36,267 nucleotides of DNA, taken from assembly GCA_025355745.1 (NCBI GenBank), contig JANXZA010000077.1:1-36267 (forward strand). The letters run 5' to 3'. The translations under genes were made by a program, and so were the position numbers. The notes under the pieces were generated by a model. That model did not search any database and was not told the DNA's origin. It saw nothing but the letters and a program-made list of their open reading frames with translations. The stretch is from Rhizobacter sp. (GTDB lineage Bacteria; Pseudomonadota; Gammaproteobacteria; Burkholderiales; Burkholderiaceae_C). Shown piece by piece: positions 26,249 through 33,652 of the stretch; the stretch's first letter is position 1, and each line of letters opens with the position of its first letter.

Positions 26249-26264
26249 CGGCCCGGGCATCGGC

Positions 26265-26270
26265 TAGAAT
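26265..26270 (+). promoter_or_regulatory. Candidate -10 box for tRNA-Thr
   Basis: TAGAAT lies 50 nt upstream of the tRNA 5' end and downstream of the pfp stop. The -35 region is poor. The stretch between the box and the tRNA contains a TTCCGG...CCGGAA inverted repeat. Confidence 0.4.
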
Positions 26271-26320
26271 CGACGCTTTTCCGGAGTGTCTCGATGCCCC
26301 GGAAGGTCTGTGAAGACCAC

Positions 26321-26396
26321 GCCGGTGTAGCTCAGTTGGTAGAGCAGCTCATTCGTAATGAGAAGGTCGAGGGTTCGACTCCTTTCTCCGGCACCA
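26321..26396 (+). tRNA. tRNA-Thr, anticodon CGT
   Basis: A complete 76-nt cloverleaf with encoded CCA. The D-arm GCTCAGTTGGTAGAGC and the T-arm with GGTTCGA are standard. The anticodon stem CTCAT/ATGAG encloses TTCGTAA, so the anticodon is CGT, reading ACG (Thr). The acceptor stem has one T-T mismatch at pair 6-67. It is followed within 10 nt by a terminator and then by a restriction-modification cassette. Confidence 0.96.
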
Positions 26397-26402
26397 GTAC
26401 GC

Positions 26403-26433
26403 AAAAGGCCACCTCTTATTGAGTGGCCTTTTT
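26403..26433. terminator. Bidirectional intrinsic terminator after tRNA-Thr
   Basis: AAAAGGCCAC and GTGGCCTTTT form a 10-bp stem with a 10-nt loop, followed by a further T on the plus strand. On the minus strand the stem is followed by TTTT as well. The TAA of the minus-strand endonuclease gene lies in the loop (26416-26418), so one element ends the tRNA from one side and the endonuclease transcript from the other. Confidence 0.9.
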
Positions 26434-27204
26434 CCCGTGCGTCGCAGCGCTGACCTTCGGTGCTTGCTTCTTCGCAATGCGTGTCGCAGAAGCCGCTGTC
26501 AACGCCATCCGCTTGCCGTCATCCTTCGATCGAAGCCAATCAACCGCAGTGCTGAAGTCGTCCGTCCAGAACTCGTCGGGCGTCATTGACACGGGCTGCA
26601 ACGTCGCAATTTCGTTCGGTTGTTTGCCTCGGATAAGCCATCGCCCCACCGTGAACATGTAGCGGTCCCAACGGGCCGTTGACGGTTGCATCGATACCGC
26701 AAGGATGTCGAATTCGCCATATCGGTAGGGCCGGGTCTGCTTGTCAGCACCGTCGGTGCCATCTGTGCCGCTGCGGCTTTTCTGCGTCTCGGTCATGAAG
26801 ACTTGCGGCCCGAACCCGTACCGGGCGCCATTTCTGACAACAGGATTTCCACGCTCACTTCGTTGCAGCTTCACTTGTACAGTGACGGTCCCCGCAGAGT
26901 CGTCAAGCTTGTAGTCATAGGCAAAGTTGCCGACGGCCGTTATGTCAGTCCACCCGCGCGCTACGAGGTTGTTGTCGAGATACTGGCGGAAGGCGGCGTC
27001 AGCGATGACTCCTCTCAACATCCGTCGGGTCAGTTCGGGCGCTCGGTGAATGGCCTCAAGAATCATCTCAGCCGGTGCCCCGATCACAGCTTCAAACTCG
27101 TGAATCTGGTGAACGGTGCGCAGCTCATGGAAAAGAGCTTCTCGTTCCTGCGGCGTGCATTGGGCGAGCAGTTCGCGGATCGAGGCGAGGTGCCACTCAC
27201 TCAT
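26416..27204 (-). CDS. Putative type II restriction endonuclease, PD-(D/E)XK-like
   Basis: 262 residues from the ATG at 27204, with AAGGGG upstream. The N-terminal 85 residues are helical (SIRELLAQCTPQEREALFHELRT...). The predicted nuclease core is NFAYDYKLDDSAGTV followed by TVQVKLQR: acidic residues D97, D101 and D102 and a QxK pair (Q110, K112), then GEFDILAVS at 163-171. This fits a PD-(D/E)XK fold with Gln in place of the central acid, as in Mrr-type enzymes. The C-terminus is Lys/Ala-rich. It does not resemble R.PvuII as I recall it. The assignment rests mainly on its place beside an HTH gene (8-nt overlap) and opposite a methyltransferase. Other possibilities are a nicking or non-cleaving partner. 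Composition is less GC-rich than the surroundings. Confidence 0.6.
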   Translation of the reverse strand: MSEWHLASIRELLAQCTPQEREALFHELRTVHQIHEFEAVIGAPAEMILEAIHRAPELTRRMLRGVIADAAFRQYLDNNLVARGWTDITAVGNFAYDYKLDDSAGTVTVQVKLQRSERGNPVVRNGARYGFGPQVFMTETQKSRSGTDGTDGADKQTRPYRYGEFDILAVSMQPSTARWDRYMFTVGRWLIRGKQPNEIATLQPVSMTPDEFWTDDFSTAVDWLRSKDDGKRMALTAASATRIAKKQAPKVSAATHGKKATQ

Positions 27205-27424
27205 GTGATAGCCCCTTCGGCCGGCCGGCTGGGTTTGGCTCGAACGCAAGGACATCAGCCCTGCTTACGAATGCACGTCCACCAACTTCAAGCGTTTGCA
27301 AGCGACCGTTGCTGACCAACTTTCCGATCGCTTGTCGAGACACACCGCGAAGACGTGAAGCTTCGGCCTGGCTGATCCATGCTTGCGGGTCGATCAGAGT
27401 CGAATATTTGATTGACGTTGTCAA
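27197..27424 (-). CDS. Small HTH DNA-binding protein, possible controller of the R-M cassette
   Basis: 75 residues from a TTG at 27424; the codon before it is a TAG, so no longer start exists in this frame. The fold is MerR/excisionase-like: WISQAEASRLRGVSRQAIGK is the helix-turn-helix, followed by a wing (LQTLEVGGRAFVSRADVLAFEP) and a basic tail (AGRPKG). Its TGA overlaps the ATG of the endonuclease by 8 nt (ATGAGTGA), so the two are translationally coupled. The palindrome TTGACGTTGTCAA (27412-27424) begins at its start codon and overlaps the methyltransferase -35. A controller role is inferred; its sequence is not of the classical C-protein (Xre) type. Confidence 0.7.
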   Translation of the reverse strand: MTTSIKYSTLIDPQAWISQAEASRLRGVSRQAIGKLVSNGRLQTLEVGGRAFVSRADVLAFEPNPAGRPKGLSHE

Positions 27425-27442
27425 CTAATTTACAGGTACAAT
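27412..27442 (+). promoter_or_regulatory. Methyltransferase promoter with overlapping palindromic operator
   Basis: The palindrome TTGACGTTGTCAA (27412-27424) has 5-bp arms around a 3-nt centre. Its left half supplies a -35-like TTGACG (27412-27417). A good -10, TACAAT, lies at 27437-27442 with a wide spacer of 19 nt. A protein bound to the palindrome would block the methyltransferase promoter and cover the start of the HTH gene. Confidence 0.5.
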
Positions 27443-27481
27443 CGGGTTGCTTCATGATACGCACAGCCCCGCAGCACCCCA

Positions 27482-28456
27482 ATGAACAAACTCCTCGATG
27501 CCCCGCAAACCAGTCTGTTCGCGCCCACTCAGGAGCACCCGAGGGGGCTGATGCGAGGGCTGGATCCGTTCTATGAAACATCCGCAGGCGCGGCTTACCT
27601 GGGCGACTCGCGGGAGTTGTTGAAGGCACTGCCCGATGCGTCCGTCAATCTCGCCTTTACATCGCCCCCCTACGCCCTGCACTTCAAGAAGGCATACGGC
27701 AACGTCAGCAAGGCCGATTACGTCGAGTGGTTCCTGACGTTCGCGAAGGAGATCCACCGCGTGCTGACCGATGATGGCAGCTTCGTACTGAACATCGGCG
27801 GGAGTTGGAACCCCGGGGAGCCGACACGCTCGCTCTACCACTTCAAGCTGATGATCGCGCTGGTGGAAAAACTCGGCTTCTACCTTGCTCAAGAGTGCTA
27901 TTGGTACAACCCGGCGAAGATGCCGGTGCCGGCGGAGTGGGTGACCGTGCGGCGCGTCCGAATCAAAGATTCGGTCGAGCACGTTTGGTGGCTGTCCAAG
28001 ACTCCGTTTCCCAAGGCTGACAACCGAAACGTGCTGCGCCCCTACAGCGCAGACATGTACCGACTCGCAAAGAACGGCGTGAAGGCGACGGTGCGTCCGT
28101 CTGGCCACAACATCAATTCATCGTTTGACAAGATGGCGGCCGGGGGTTCGATCCCATCCAATGTGTTGGACGATCGGGTCGCCACGGAAATGCTGATAGC
28201 TGGCAATAACTCGGCAAATGATCTGTACACGATGCGCTGCAAGGAGGCTGGCGTCCCGATTCACCCCGCCCGATTCCCGGCCGCGCTGCCCGAGTTCTTT
28301 ATCAAGTTGCTGACCGATGAAGGCGACCTCGTTGTCGATCCGTTCGCAGGCTCGAACACTGCGGGCGCGGTTGCCGAGCGCCTGGGCCGGCGGTGGATGG
28401 GAATGGAGTTGATTGAGGAGTATCTCGAAGCGAGCAAGTTCAGATTTGGCGTGTAG
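27482..28456 (+). CDS. M.PvuII-like DNA N4-cytosine methyltransferase
   Basis: 324 residues. Motif IV SPPY (61-64) comes before the AdoMet motif DPFAGSNT (286-293), the beta-class order, and TSPPY fits N4-cytosine enzymes. From [14 protein letters not shown] onward it tracks M.PvuII as I recall it: [69 protein letters not shown] and [19 protein letters not shown].PvuII methylates the inner C of CAGCTG; whether this enzyme shares that site is not shown. It is divergent from the HTH/endonuclease pair and convergent with the flavoprotein gene, 31 nt away. Composition is less GC-rich than the neighbouring genes, consistent with recent transfer. Confidence 0.9.
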   Translation: MNKLLDAPQTSLFAPTQEHPRGLMRGLDPFYETSAGAAYLGDSRELLKALPDASVNLAFTSPPYALHFKKAYGNVSKADYVEWFLTFAKEIHRVLTDDGSFVLNIGGSWNPGEPTRSLYHFKLMIALVEKLGFYLAQECYWYNPAKMPVPAEWVTVRRVRIKDSVEHVWWLSKTPFPKADNRNVLRPYSADMYRLAKNGVKATVRPSGHNINSSFDKMAAGGSIPSNVLDDRVATEMLIAGNNSANDLYTMRCKEAGVPIHPARFPAALPEFFIKLLTDEGDLVVDPFAGSNTAGAVAERLGRRWMGMELIEEYLEASKFRFGV

Positions 28457-28487
28457 TGCGGAAGTTCATGGGTACAGACTCGGTGCC

Positions 28488-29423
28488 TCACCCGAACATC
28501 CGCCCCATCCCCAACGCCCCCAACCGCGCCGTGATGGCGTGAAACTCTGCGACCGTCGAGTCGATGATCTGCTGCACCGTCAGCACCTCGTGAATCAAGC
28601 CGGCCGATTGCCCGGCGAGTGCCGGCGCGGCTTCCATGTCGCCATCGAAATAGACCTGCTGGATGCCGGCAAAGGTATCCGCCGGCATCAGCCCGGACTC
28701 GTGAATCGCCTGGGTGCGCCGCGTCTTCAGGGCCCGGATGCAGGGCGTGGACTGCTTGTTCAGAACCCAGGTGCCGGTGGCCTCGGCCGCAATGATGGCC
28801 TGCTTGAAGTGCTCGTGCACGGGGCTCTCGGCACTGGCGACGAAGCGCGTGCCCATCTGGATGGCCTCGGCGCCGAGGGCGAACGCGGCCGCCATGCCGC
28901 GGCCGTCGACGATGCCGCCTGCCGCTATCAGCGGCACGTCGACGCGCTCGCGGATCGCCTGCAGCAGCACCAGCGTGCTGACCTCCTCCGGGTTCTTGAA
29001 GCCGCCGCCTTCCGCGCCCTCCACCACCAGGCCGTCGATGCCGGCGTCAACGCACTTCAGCGCTGTCTCCAGCGTCGGCACGGCGTGGTAGACGACGATG
29101 CCCGCCGCTTTCAACGGCGCGATGAACTTCGCCGGGCTGCCGGCCGAGGTGGTGACGAAGCGGATTCCAGCGTCGCAGACGAAGCGCAGCATCGCATCGT
29201 CCTTCAAGAACCGGATCGGCAGGTTGACGCCGAACGGCAGGCCGCTGACCACCATCTGGGTGATCTCGCGCTGGCAGTTGGCGGTCTCGCCCGACGAGGT
29301 TTCGATGACGCCCAGCCCACCCGCGCGCGACACGGCCGAGGCCAGCGCACTGCGTGCGATCCAGCCCATCGGCGCCTGGACGATCGGGTAGCGGGCGCCG
29401 GTGTGGGCAAGGACTCGGTTCAT
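28488..29423 (-). CDS. Nitronate monooxygenase / NAD(P)H-dependent flavin oxidoreductase
   Basis: An FMN-binding TIM-barrel protein of 311 residues (2-nitropropane dioxygenase family, PF03060). The start is the ATG at 29423, with GGAAGG upstream. Conserved segments are YPIVQAPMGWIA, AGGLGVIETSSG, GVNLPIRF, FVTTSAGSPAKF, the FMN phosphate region GLVVEGAEGGGF, LIAAGGIVDGRGMAAAFALGAEAIQMGTRFVA, and a C-terminal GQSAGLIHEV. The usual role is oxidation of alkyl nitronates such as propionate 3-nitronate, but many family members have other or unknown substrates. It is a single gene; on its 3' side it meets the R-M cassette, and on its 5' side a divergent MFS gene. Confidence 0.88.
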   Translation of the reverse strand: MNRVLAHTGARYPIVQAPMGWIARSALASAVSRAGGLGVIETSSGETANCQREITQMVVSGLPFGVNLPIRFLKDDAMLRFVCDAGIRFVTTSAGSPAKFIAPLKAAGIVVYHAVPTLETALKCVDAGIDGLVVEGAEGGGFKNPEEVSTLVLLQAIRERVDVPLIAAGGIVDGRGMAAAFALGAEAIQMGTRFVASAESPVHEHFKQAIIAAEATGTWVLNKQSTPCIRALKTRRTQAIHESGLMPADTFAGIQQVYFDGDMEAAPALAGQSAGLIHEVLTVQQIIDSTVAEFHAITARLGALGMGRMFG

Positions 29424-29504
29424 GGGGACGGCCTTCCAGAGATCGATCCGCGATTCTGACCGTGACCCGTTGAGTCGGCAGTCACCCAGGCGCCACGCGG
29501 GACA

Positions 29505-29530
29505 CGGTGCAGCACGTCGGTGCAGCACGT
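29505..29530 (+). repeat. 13-bp tandem duplication upstream of MFS gene
   Basis: CGGTGCAGCACGT occurs twice in direct tandem (29505-29517 and 29518-29530) in the divergent region between the flavoprotein and the MFS gene, about 40 nt before the MFS start. It could be a pair of regulator half-sites or a simple duplication. Confidence 0.7.
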
Positions 29531-29568
29531 CGGCGTCGCTCGACGCCGGAAGTGGCACAGTCCTGAGC

Positions 29569-30792
29569 ATGACCATGTCACCCGACCGGGAGCCAGGCCA
29601 ACGCTTCACGATGCTGCGCCGCGTGCCGGGTGGCGTGTGGGCGCTCGGCTTCGTCAGCATGCTGATGGACATTTCGTCCGAGATGGTCCACAGCCTGCTG
29701 CCGCTGTTCATGGTGACGAGCCTGGGCGCGAGCGCCTTCACGGTCGGCCTGATCGAAGGGCTGGCCGAATCGACGGCGCTGATCGTCAAGGTGTTCTCGG
29801 GCGTATTGAGCGACTGGCTCGGCAAGCGCAAGGGCCTGGCACTGGCCGGCTACGCGCTCGGCGCGGCCACCAAGCCGCTGTTTGCGATCGCCACCGGCAG
29901 CGGGCTGGTGTTGACGGCGCGCCTGCTCGACCGGGTTGGCAAAGGCATTCGCGGTGCGCCGCGCGACGCGCTGGTGGCCGACCTGGCGCCGCCCGAAATT
30001 CGCGGCGCCGCGTTCGGCCTGCGCCAGTCGCTCGACACCGTCGGCGCCTTCCTCGGCCCGCTGCTGGCGGTGGGGCTGATGCTGCTGTGGGCGAATGACT
30101 TCCGCGCCGTGTTCTGGGTCGCGCTGGTGCCGGGCGCGATGGCCGTGGCGGTGCTGGCGTTCGGCGTCACCGAACCGGTGGTGCAAGCGAAGGAGAAGCG
30201 CGTCAACCCGATCCGGCGCGCCAACCTGAAGCGGCTGGGCGCTGCGTACTGGTGGGTGGTGGGCATCGGCGGAGTGTTCACGCTGGCGCGCTTCAGCGAG
30301 GCATTTCTGGTGCTGCGCGCACAGCAGAGCGGCATCGCGCTGGCCTGGGTGCCGTTGGTGATGGTGGCGATGAACATCGTCTATGCCGCCACGGCCTACC
30401 CGTTTGGCGTTTGGTCGGACCGGCTTGACAAGGGCGCGTTGCTGGGCGCCGGCCTGCTGGTGCTGATCGCCGCCGACGCGGTGCTCGCCAGCGGCTCCGA
30501 CTGGCGCGTCGTATTGGCCGGCGTGTCGCTGTGGGGCCTGCACATGGGCATGACGCAAGGCCTGCTCGCGACGATGGTGGCCGACACCGCACCCGCCGAT
30601 CTGCGCGGCACGGCCTACGGCCTGTTCAACCTCGTCAGCGGCCTGGCGATGCTGGTGGCCAGCCTGTGTGCCGGCCTGCTGTGGGACCGGCTTGGCGCGC
30701 CGGCCACCTTCCTCGCCGGCATCGCGTTTTGCGTGCTGGCACTGCTGGCACTGGCGTGCCGGCCGGCCGTCACCACGCCGATGTCGCACTGA
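29569..30792 (+). CDS. MFS transporter
   Basis: 407 residues from the ATG at 29569; a second in-frame ATG is two codons later. No strong ribosome binding site is seen. About 12 hydrophobic segments are evident. The first loop after helix 2 has the MFS motif A variant GVLSDWLGKRKGL. The central LDRVGKGIRGAPRDALVADLAP is typical of a widespread proteobacterial MFS group. In the second half SDRLDKGALLGAGLL repeats motif A. The substrate is unknown. It is divergent from the nitronate-monooxygenase-like gene, with about 145 bp between starts. Confidence 0.88.
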   Translation: MTMSPDREPGQRFTMLRRVPGGVWALGFVSMLMDISSEMVHSLLPLFMVTSLGASAFTVGLIEGLAESTALIVKVFSGVLSDWLGKRKGLALAGYALGAATKPLFAIATGSGLVLTARLLDRVGKGIRGAPRDALVADLAPPEIRGAAFGLRQSLDTVGAFLGPLLAVGLMLLWANDFRAVFWVALVPGAMAVAVLAFGVTEPVVQAKEKRVNPIRRANLKRLGAAYWWVVGIGGVFTLARFSEAFLVLRAQQSGIALAWVPLVMVAMNIVYAATAYPFGVWSDRLDKGALLGAGLLVLIAADAVLASGSDWRVVLAGVSLWGLHMGMTQGLLATMVADTAPADLRGTAYGLFNLVSGLAMLVASLCAGLLWDRLGAPATFLAGIAFCVLALLALACRPAVTTPMSH

Positions 30793-30921
30793 CCAGCCGC
30801 GGCTTGAAGGGCCAGCTGAAAAAGTCGTCCACGCGCCATTCTGGAGTTCCCGATTTTCGGGCGCTGATCACCCCTTGTTCGCGGTCTACCGCGGGCTCGC
30901 GCGAGTTCCGACAATCCAGCG

Positions 30922-31173
30922 ATGAAAAACCTTGACACGCACCCGATGCCGCTGGGTGAGCCCGCACCCCCGGCGCCGCGCCGACTGCAACGGGTAACGC
31001 CCTGGGCCGACAACGTCTCTCGGCCGTGGTCCGAAACCATGCCCGCGCCAGACGCGAACGAGGTCGATGCGAACACCGCGTCGCAGATCAGGCGGCGAAT
31101 CGTGCGCTGGACGCTCGTGACGGTACTGCTCGGGCTCGCGGCTTACGCCCTTCGCGGCTTGCTGAGGCACTGA
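30922..31173 (+). CDS. Small hypothetical protein with C-terminal membrane anchor
   Basis: 83 residues. The N-terminal 55 residues are polar and Pro-rich (MKNLDTHPMPLGEPAPPAP...) and the last 27 form a single hydrophobic helix flanked by arginines (RRRIVRWTLVTVLLGLAAYALRGLL). This suggests a tail-anchored inner-membrane protein. GACAAT just upstream may be a -10, giving a very short leader; the Shine-Dalgarno is weak. No family is recognised. It converges on the secreted protein at 31201, with 27 nt between the stops. Confidence 0.5.
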   Translation: MKNLDTHPMPLGEPAPPAPRRLQRVTPWADNVSRPWSETMPAPDANEVDANTASQIRRRIVRWTLVTVLLGLAAYALRGLLRH

Positions 31174-31200
31174 CGCAAGCATGCGTGGGCAGCGCGGCGG

Positions 31201-31701
31201 TCAATCGTCGTGCTTGTCTTTCTTGCCCTTCTTGCCTTCCTTGCCGTGGCCGCCGTCGCGCTCCGGTTCGTCGCGGTCACGGTGCTTGTCCCAACCGCGA
31301 TGGCGGCCGTTGTCATGGCGTTCTTGGACTGGTACCGGCTCGTACCGGCGTTCGTACCGCTCCCGAACCCAGCGCTCTTCAACAAAGTAGACCGGCTGTC
31401 CGCAGGCTCCCCAGCGCGCGCAATACCGCGACCAGTTTTGTTGCTGGGTGGGCGGAACGTACAGGTAGATGGGTGCGCGCTGCACCGCCACCGGCCCCGG
31501 CACAATGACGACAGGTTGCACGTACACGACCGGCGGCGGCGGCACGTTGCCAATATTGATGCGACCGTACACCCCCGGTTGGTTGATGCCGATCGAAACG
31601 CCAACGCTGGTTTGCGCCTGCGCGGCGCTGATGCCGGCCAGCGCCAACCCCAGCGACATCGACAGCGACAGCGACAGTGTCTTCATCCCGCTTCTCTTCA
31701 T
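31201..31701 (-). CDS. Secreted hypothetical protein with charged C-terminal tail
   Basis: 166 residues from the ATG at 31701, which has AAGGAG 8 nt upstream; the frame is open further but that part lacks support. A long signal peptide (MKRSGMKTLSLSLSMSLGLALAGISAAQA) is followed by a short conserved stretch (SVGVSIGINQPGVYGRINIG). Next comes a Pro/Val-rich segment (PPPPVVYVQPVVIVPGP) and a part with two Cys (YCARWGACGQPVYFVEERWV) that may form a disulfide. The last 40 residues are Asp/Lys/His/Arg-rich. Proteins of this layout are common in Burkholderiales; the function is unknown, periplasmic or envelope-associated by inference. Confidence 0.75.
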   Translation of the reverse strand: MKRSGMKTLSLSLSMSLGLALAGISAAQAQTSVGVSIGINQPGVYGRINIGNVPPPPVVYVQPVVIVPGPVAVQRAPIYLYVPPTQQQNWSRYCARWGACGQPVYFVEERWVRERYERRYEPVPVQERHDNGRHRGWDKHRDRDEPERDGGHGKEGKKGKKDKHDD

Positions 31702-31758
31702 GCTCGTCTCCTTGAGTGGTGGTGCGCAAACCTGCGGGTGGGCACGGCGCAATGCGCT

Positions 31759-31769
31759 GTCACAGTGAC
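31759..31769. promoter_or_regulatory. Small palindrome in divergent region
   Basis: GTCACAGTGAC is a perfect 5-bp-arm palindrome in the roughly 243-bp region between the divergent secreted protein (31701) and membrane protein (31945) genes. It may be an operator. Nothing else specific is seen there; TTTAAT at about 31893-31899 is a possible -10 for the plus-strand gene. Confidence 0.3.
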
Positions 31770-31944
31770 CGCAGCCTGCGCTGCGATGGCAATGGTGCGC
31801 CCGTTCGCGCGATCAAACGCACGCCTTGTGCGAAACAGGACAACGCCTACAGCGCGACGCGCCGGGCGCCACCCCGCGACCCCCGATTCCGCTGTTTAAT
31901 GATTGCATCGGCGCTGCGATCCGGCCGATCCAACGGGGGTTGTC

Positions 31945-32358
31945 ATGACCGTGATCGGCGATGTCTTCGACAGTCTGCAAACGATGGGTCATTGGCAGTT
32001 GCTGCTCGCCTTCGTCGCAGGCATCGGCTACACGCTGGCGCAAGGCGGCTTGCTGGAAGCGCGCACCCGCGGGTTGGCGGCACTCGTCGCGACGCTGTCC
32101 GCGCTGGCCTTCGTTTTGCTCGGCCCCACCTGGGCCCAGAGCGCGATGCTGCTGGCGTTTTCAGTGGCCGGGCTGGGCGCGTTCGCGGCCATCGCGTGGG
32201 CGTTCGGTCGGTTGCTCGGCTTCGGCGCCGCCATGCCATCGGCCGCTGCGGATTCGATCTTTGACGAGGCTCGCGCCCCGGTCGGTCCCGACGCTTCCGG
32301 AACCGCCGCGCCGGCGCTGCACGCGCGAGCGCAACGCGCGCCGACGGCGTCCACCTGA
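31945..32358 (+). CDS. Small integral membrane protein, hypothetical
   Basis: 137 residues from the ATG at 31945, with GGGGG upstream; an earlier in-frame ATG at 31903 has no such site. Three hydrophobic helices cover about residues 15-35, 45-62 and 65-90 (LLLAFVAGIGYTLAQGG, LAALVATLSALAFVLLG, AMLLAFSVAGLGAFAAIAWAFG). The last 45 residues are polar and Ala/Pro-rich and probably cytoplasmic. No family is recognised. Confidence 0.6.
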   Translation: MTVIGDVFDSLQTMGHWQLLLAFVAGIGYTLAQGGLLEARTRGLAALVATLSALAFVLLGPTWAQSAMLLAFSVAGLGAFAAIAWAFGRLLGFGAAMPSAAADSIFDEARAPVGPDASGTAAPALHARAQRAPTAST

Positions 32359-32476
32359 TCGGCTCTGCGTGCCCGCTGCCGCCAAGGCACCGGGCAGCGT
32401 CGGATAAACTGAAAAGCTGCGCCGCAGCATTGCCAGTTTTGCAGCTGCTGACGGCCCCATCCCGCACGGAGATCGA

Positions 32477-33640
32477 ATGACTTTTTCCCCAGTTTCACAC
32501 GCCCGCAGCATGCTTGCTGCACTCGCCGCACTCGGTGCCATGAGTTCGGTGGCCGCCGCCGACATCAAGCTCGGCGCCGCCGAGGCCTTGACGGGCCCGG
32601 CCGGCCAATACGGCCAGTCGATCAGGAACGGCCTCATGCTGGCGCTCGACGAGATCAACGCCGCCGGCGGCGTGAAGGGCAACAAGATTTCGCTGTTGAT
32701 CGAAGACGAGCAGGGCAAGAAGGAACAGGCCATCGATGTCTTCAAGAAACTGATTTTTCAAGACAAGGTGCTGATGGTGTTCGGCCCCACGCTGTCGAAC
32801 TCGGCGCAGGCTGCCGACCCGATTGCGCAGGCCGCGAAGATCGTTGCCTTCGGCACCTCGAACACCGCCGACGGCATCACCTCGATCGGCGACTACGTGT
32901 TCCGCAATTCGGTCACCGAAGGCGACGTGCTTCCGGAAACGCTGCGCATCGCGGCCAAGGCGGCGAACCTGAAGAAGGTGGCGGTTCTCTACGGCAACGA
33001 CGACGTGTTCACGAAGAGCGGCTACGACGCGTTCAAGAAGGCGCTCGAGGACCTGAAGATTCCGGTCACCACGACCGAAACCTTCGCCAAGGGCGATGTC
33101 GACTTCAAGGCGCAGCTGACCAAGATCAAGGCCGGCAACCCGGACGCCATCGTGCTGTCGGCACTGATCGCCGAAGGCGCGCCGATCATGGTGCAGGCGC
33201 GCCAGCTCGGCATCAACCTGCCGTTCATTGGCGGCAACGGCATGAACTCGGTGAAGATCTTCGATCTGGCCAAGGACAAGTCCGACAACCTCTGGGTCGG
33301 CAGCCCGTGGGCGCTGGGCAGCCAGGCCAAGGAGAACCAGCACTTCGTGGTCGCCTACACGCAGAAGTACAAGGCCTCGCCCGATCAGTTCAGCGCACAA
33401 GCGTTTGACGCGATGTACATCGTCTCCAAGGCACTCGCAAAGATCAAGCTCAGCGGCAACCTGGAGATCGACCGCAAGGCGCTGCGCGACGCGCTGCCAA
33501 CCGTGACGCATGTAGGCGCCACCGGCGCGTTTCAGTTCCGCGAGACCGCCACGAAGGATGGCAAGCCAGGCGGTTACGACGCCAAGCAGGCCGCGATCGT
33601 CAGCGTCACCAAGGGCGGCAAGTACTCGATCGAGAAGTAA
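32477..33640 (+). CDS. Branched-chain amino-acid ABC transporter substrate-binding protein
   Basis: The periplasmic receptor of the Liv-type importer encoded downstream, 387 residues. A signal peptide with cleavage after VAAA (residues 1-25) is followed by DIKLGAAEALTGPAGQYGQSIRNGLMLALDEINAAGG, the classic start of the Peripla_BP_6 family. VFGPTLSNSAQAADPIAQ, KVAVLYGNDDVFTKSGYDAFK and LPFIGGNGMNS line the ligand cleft in this family. The ligand could be Leu/Ile/Val, an amide or another small carboxylate; sequence alone does not decide. The ATG at 32477 has GGAGA 5-9 nt upstream. TAAACT at 32405-32410 may be the -10. livH begins 12 nt after the stop. Confidence 0.93.
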   Translation: MTFSPVSHARSMLAALAALGAMSSVAAADIKLGAAEALTGPAGQYGQSIRNGLMLALDEINAAGGVKGNKISLLIEDEQGKKEQAIDVFKKLIFQDKVLMVFGPTLSNSAQAADPIAQAAKIVAFGTSNTADGITSIGDYVFRNSVTEGDVLPETLRIAAKAANLKKVAVLYGNDDVFTKSGYDAFKKALEDLKIPVTTTETFAKGDVDFKAQLTKIKAGNPDAIVLSALIAEGAPIMVQARQLGINLPFIGGNGMNSVKIFDLAKDKSDNLWVGSPWALGSQAKENQHFVVAYTQKYKASPDQFSAQAFDAMYIVSKALAKIKLSGNLEIDRKALRDALPTVTHVGATGAFQFRETATKDGKPGGYDAKQAAIVSVTKGGKYSIEK

Positions 33641-33652
33641 GCGCAGCGCGCG

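Noticed and set aside
21554-26260. A minus-strand frame open for about 1568 codons opposite pepN and pfp
   Set aside because: It is an antisense shadow of two clearly conserved plus-strand genes; composition is Arg/Gly/His/Ala-rich without domains. Only its last 161 codons (the cupin, 22039-21554) are real.
26321-28488. Integrase-mediated island with an attachment-site duplication of the tRNA 3' end
   Set aside because: I could not find a repeat of the tRNA 3' end near the right border, and there is no integrase gene in the interval.
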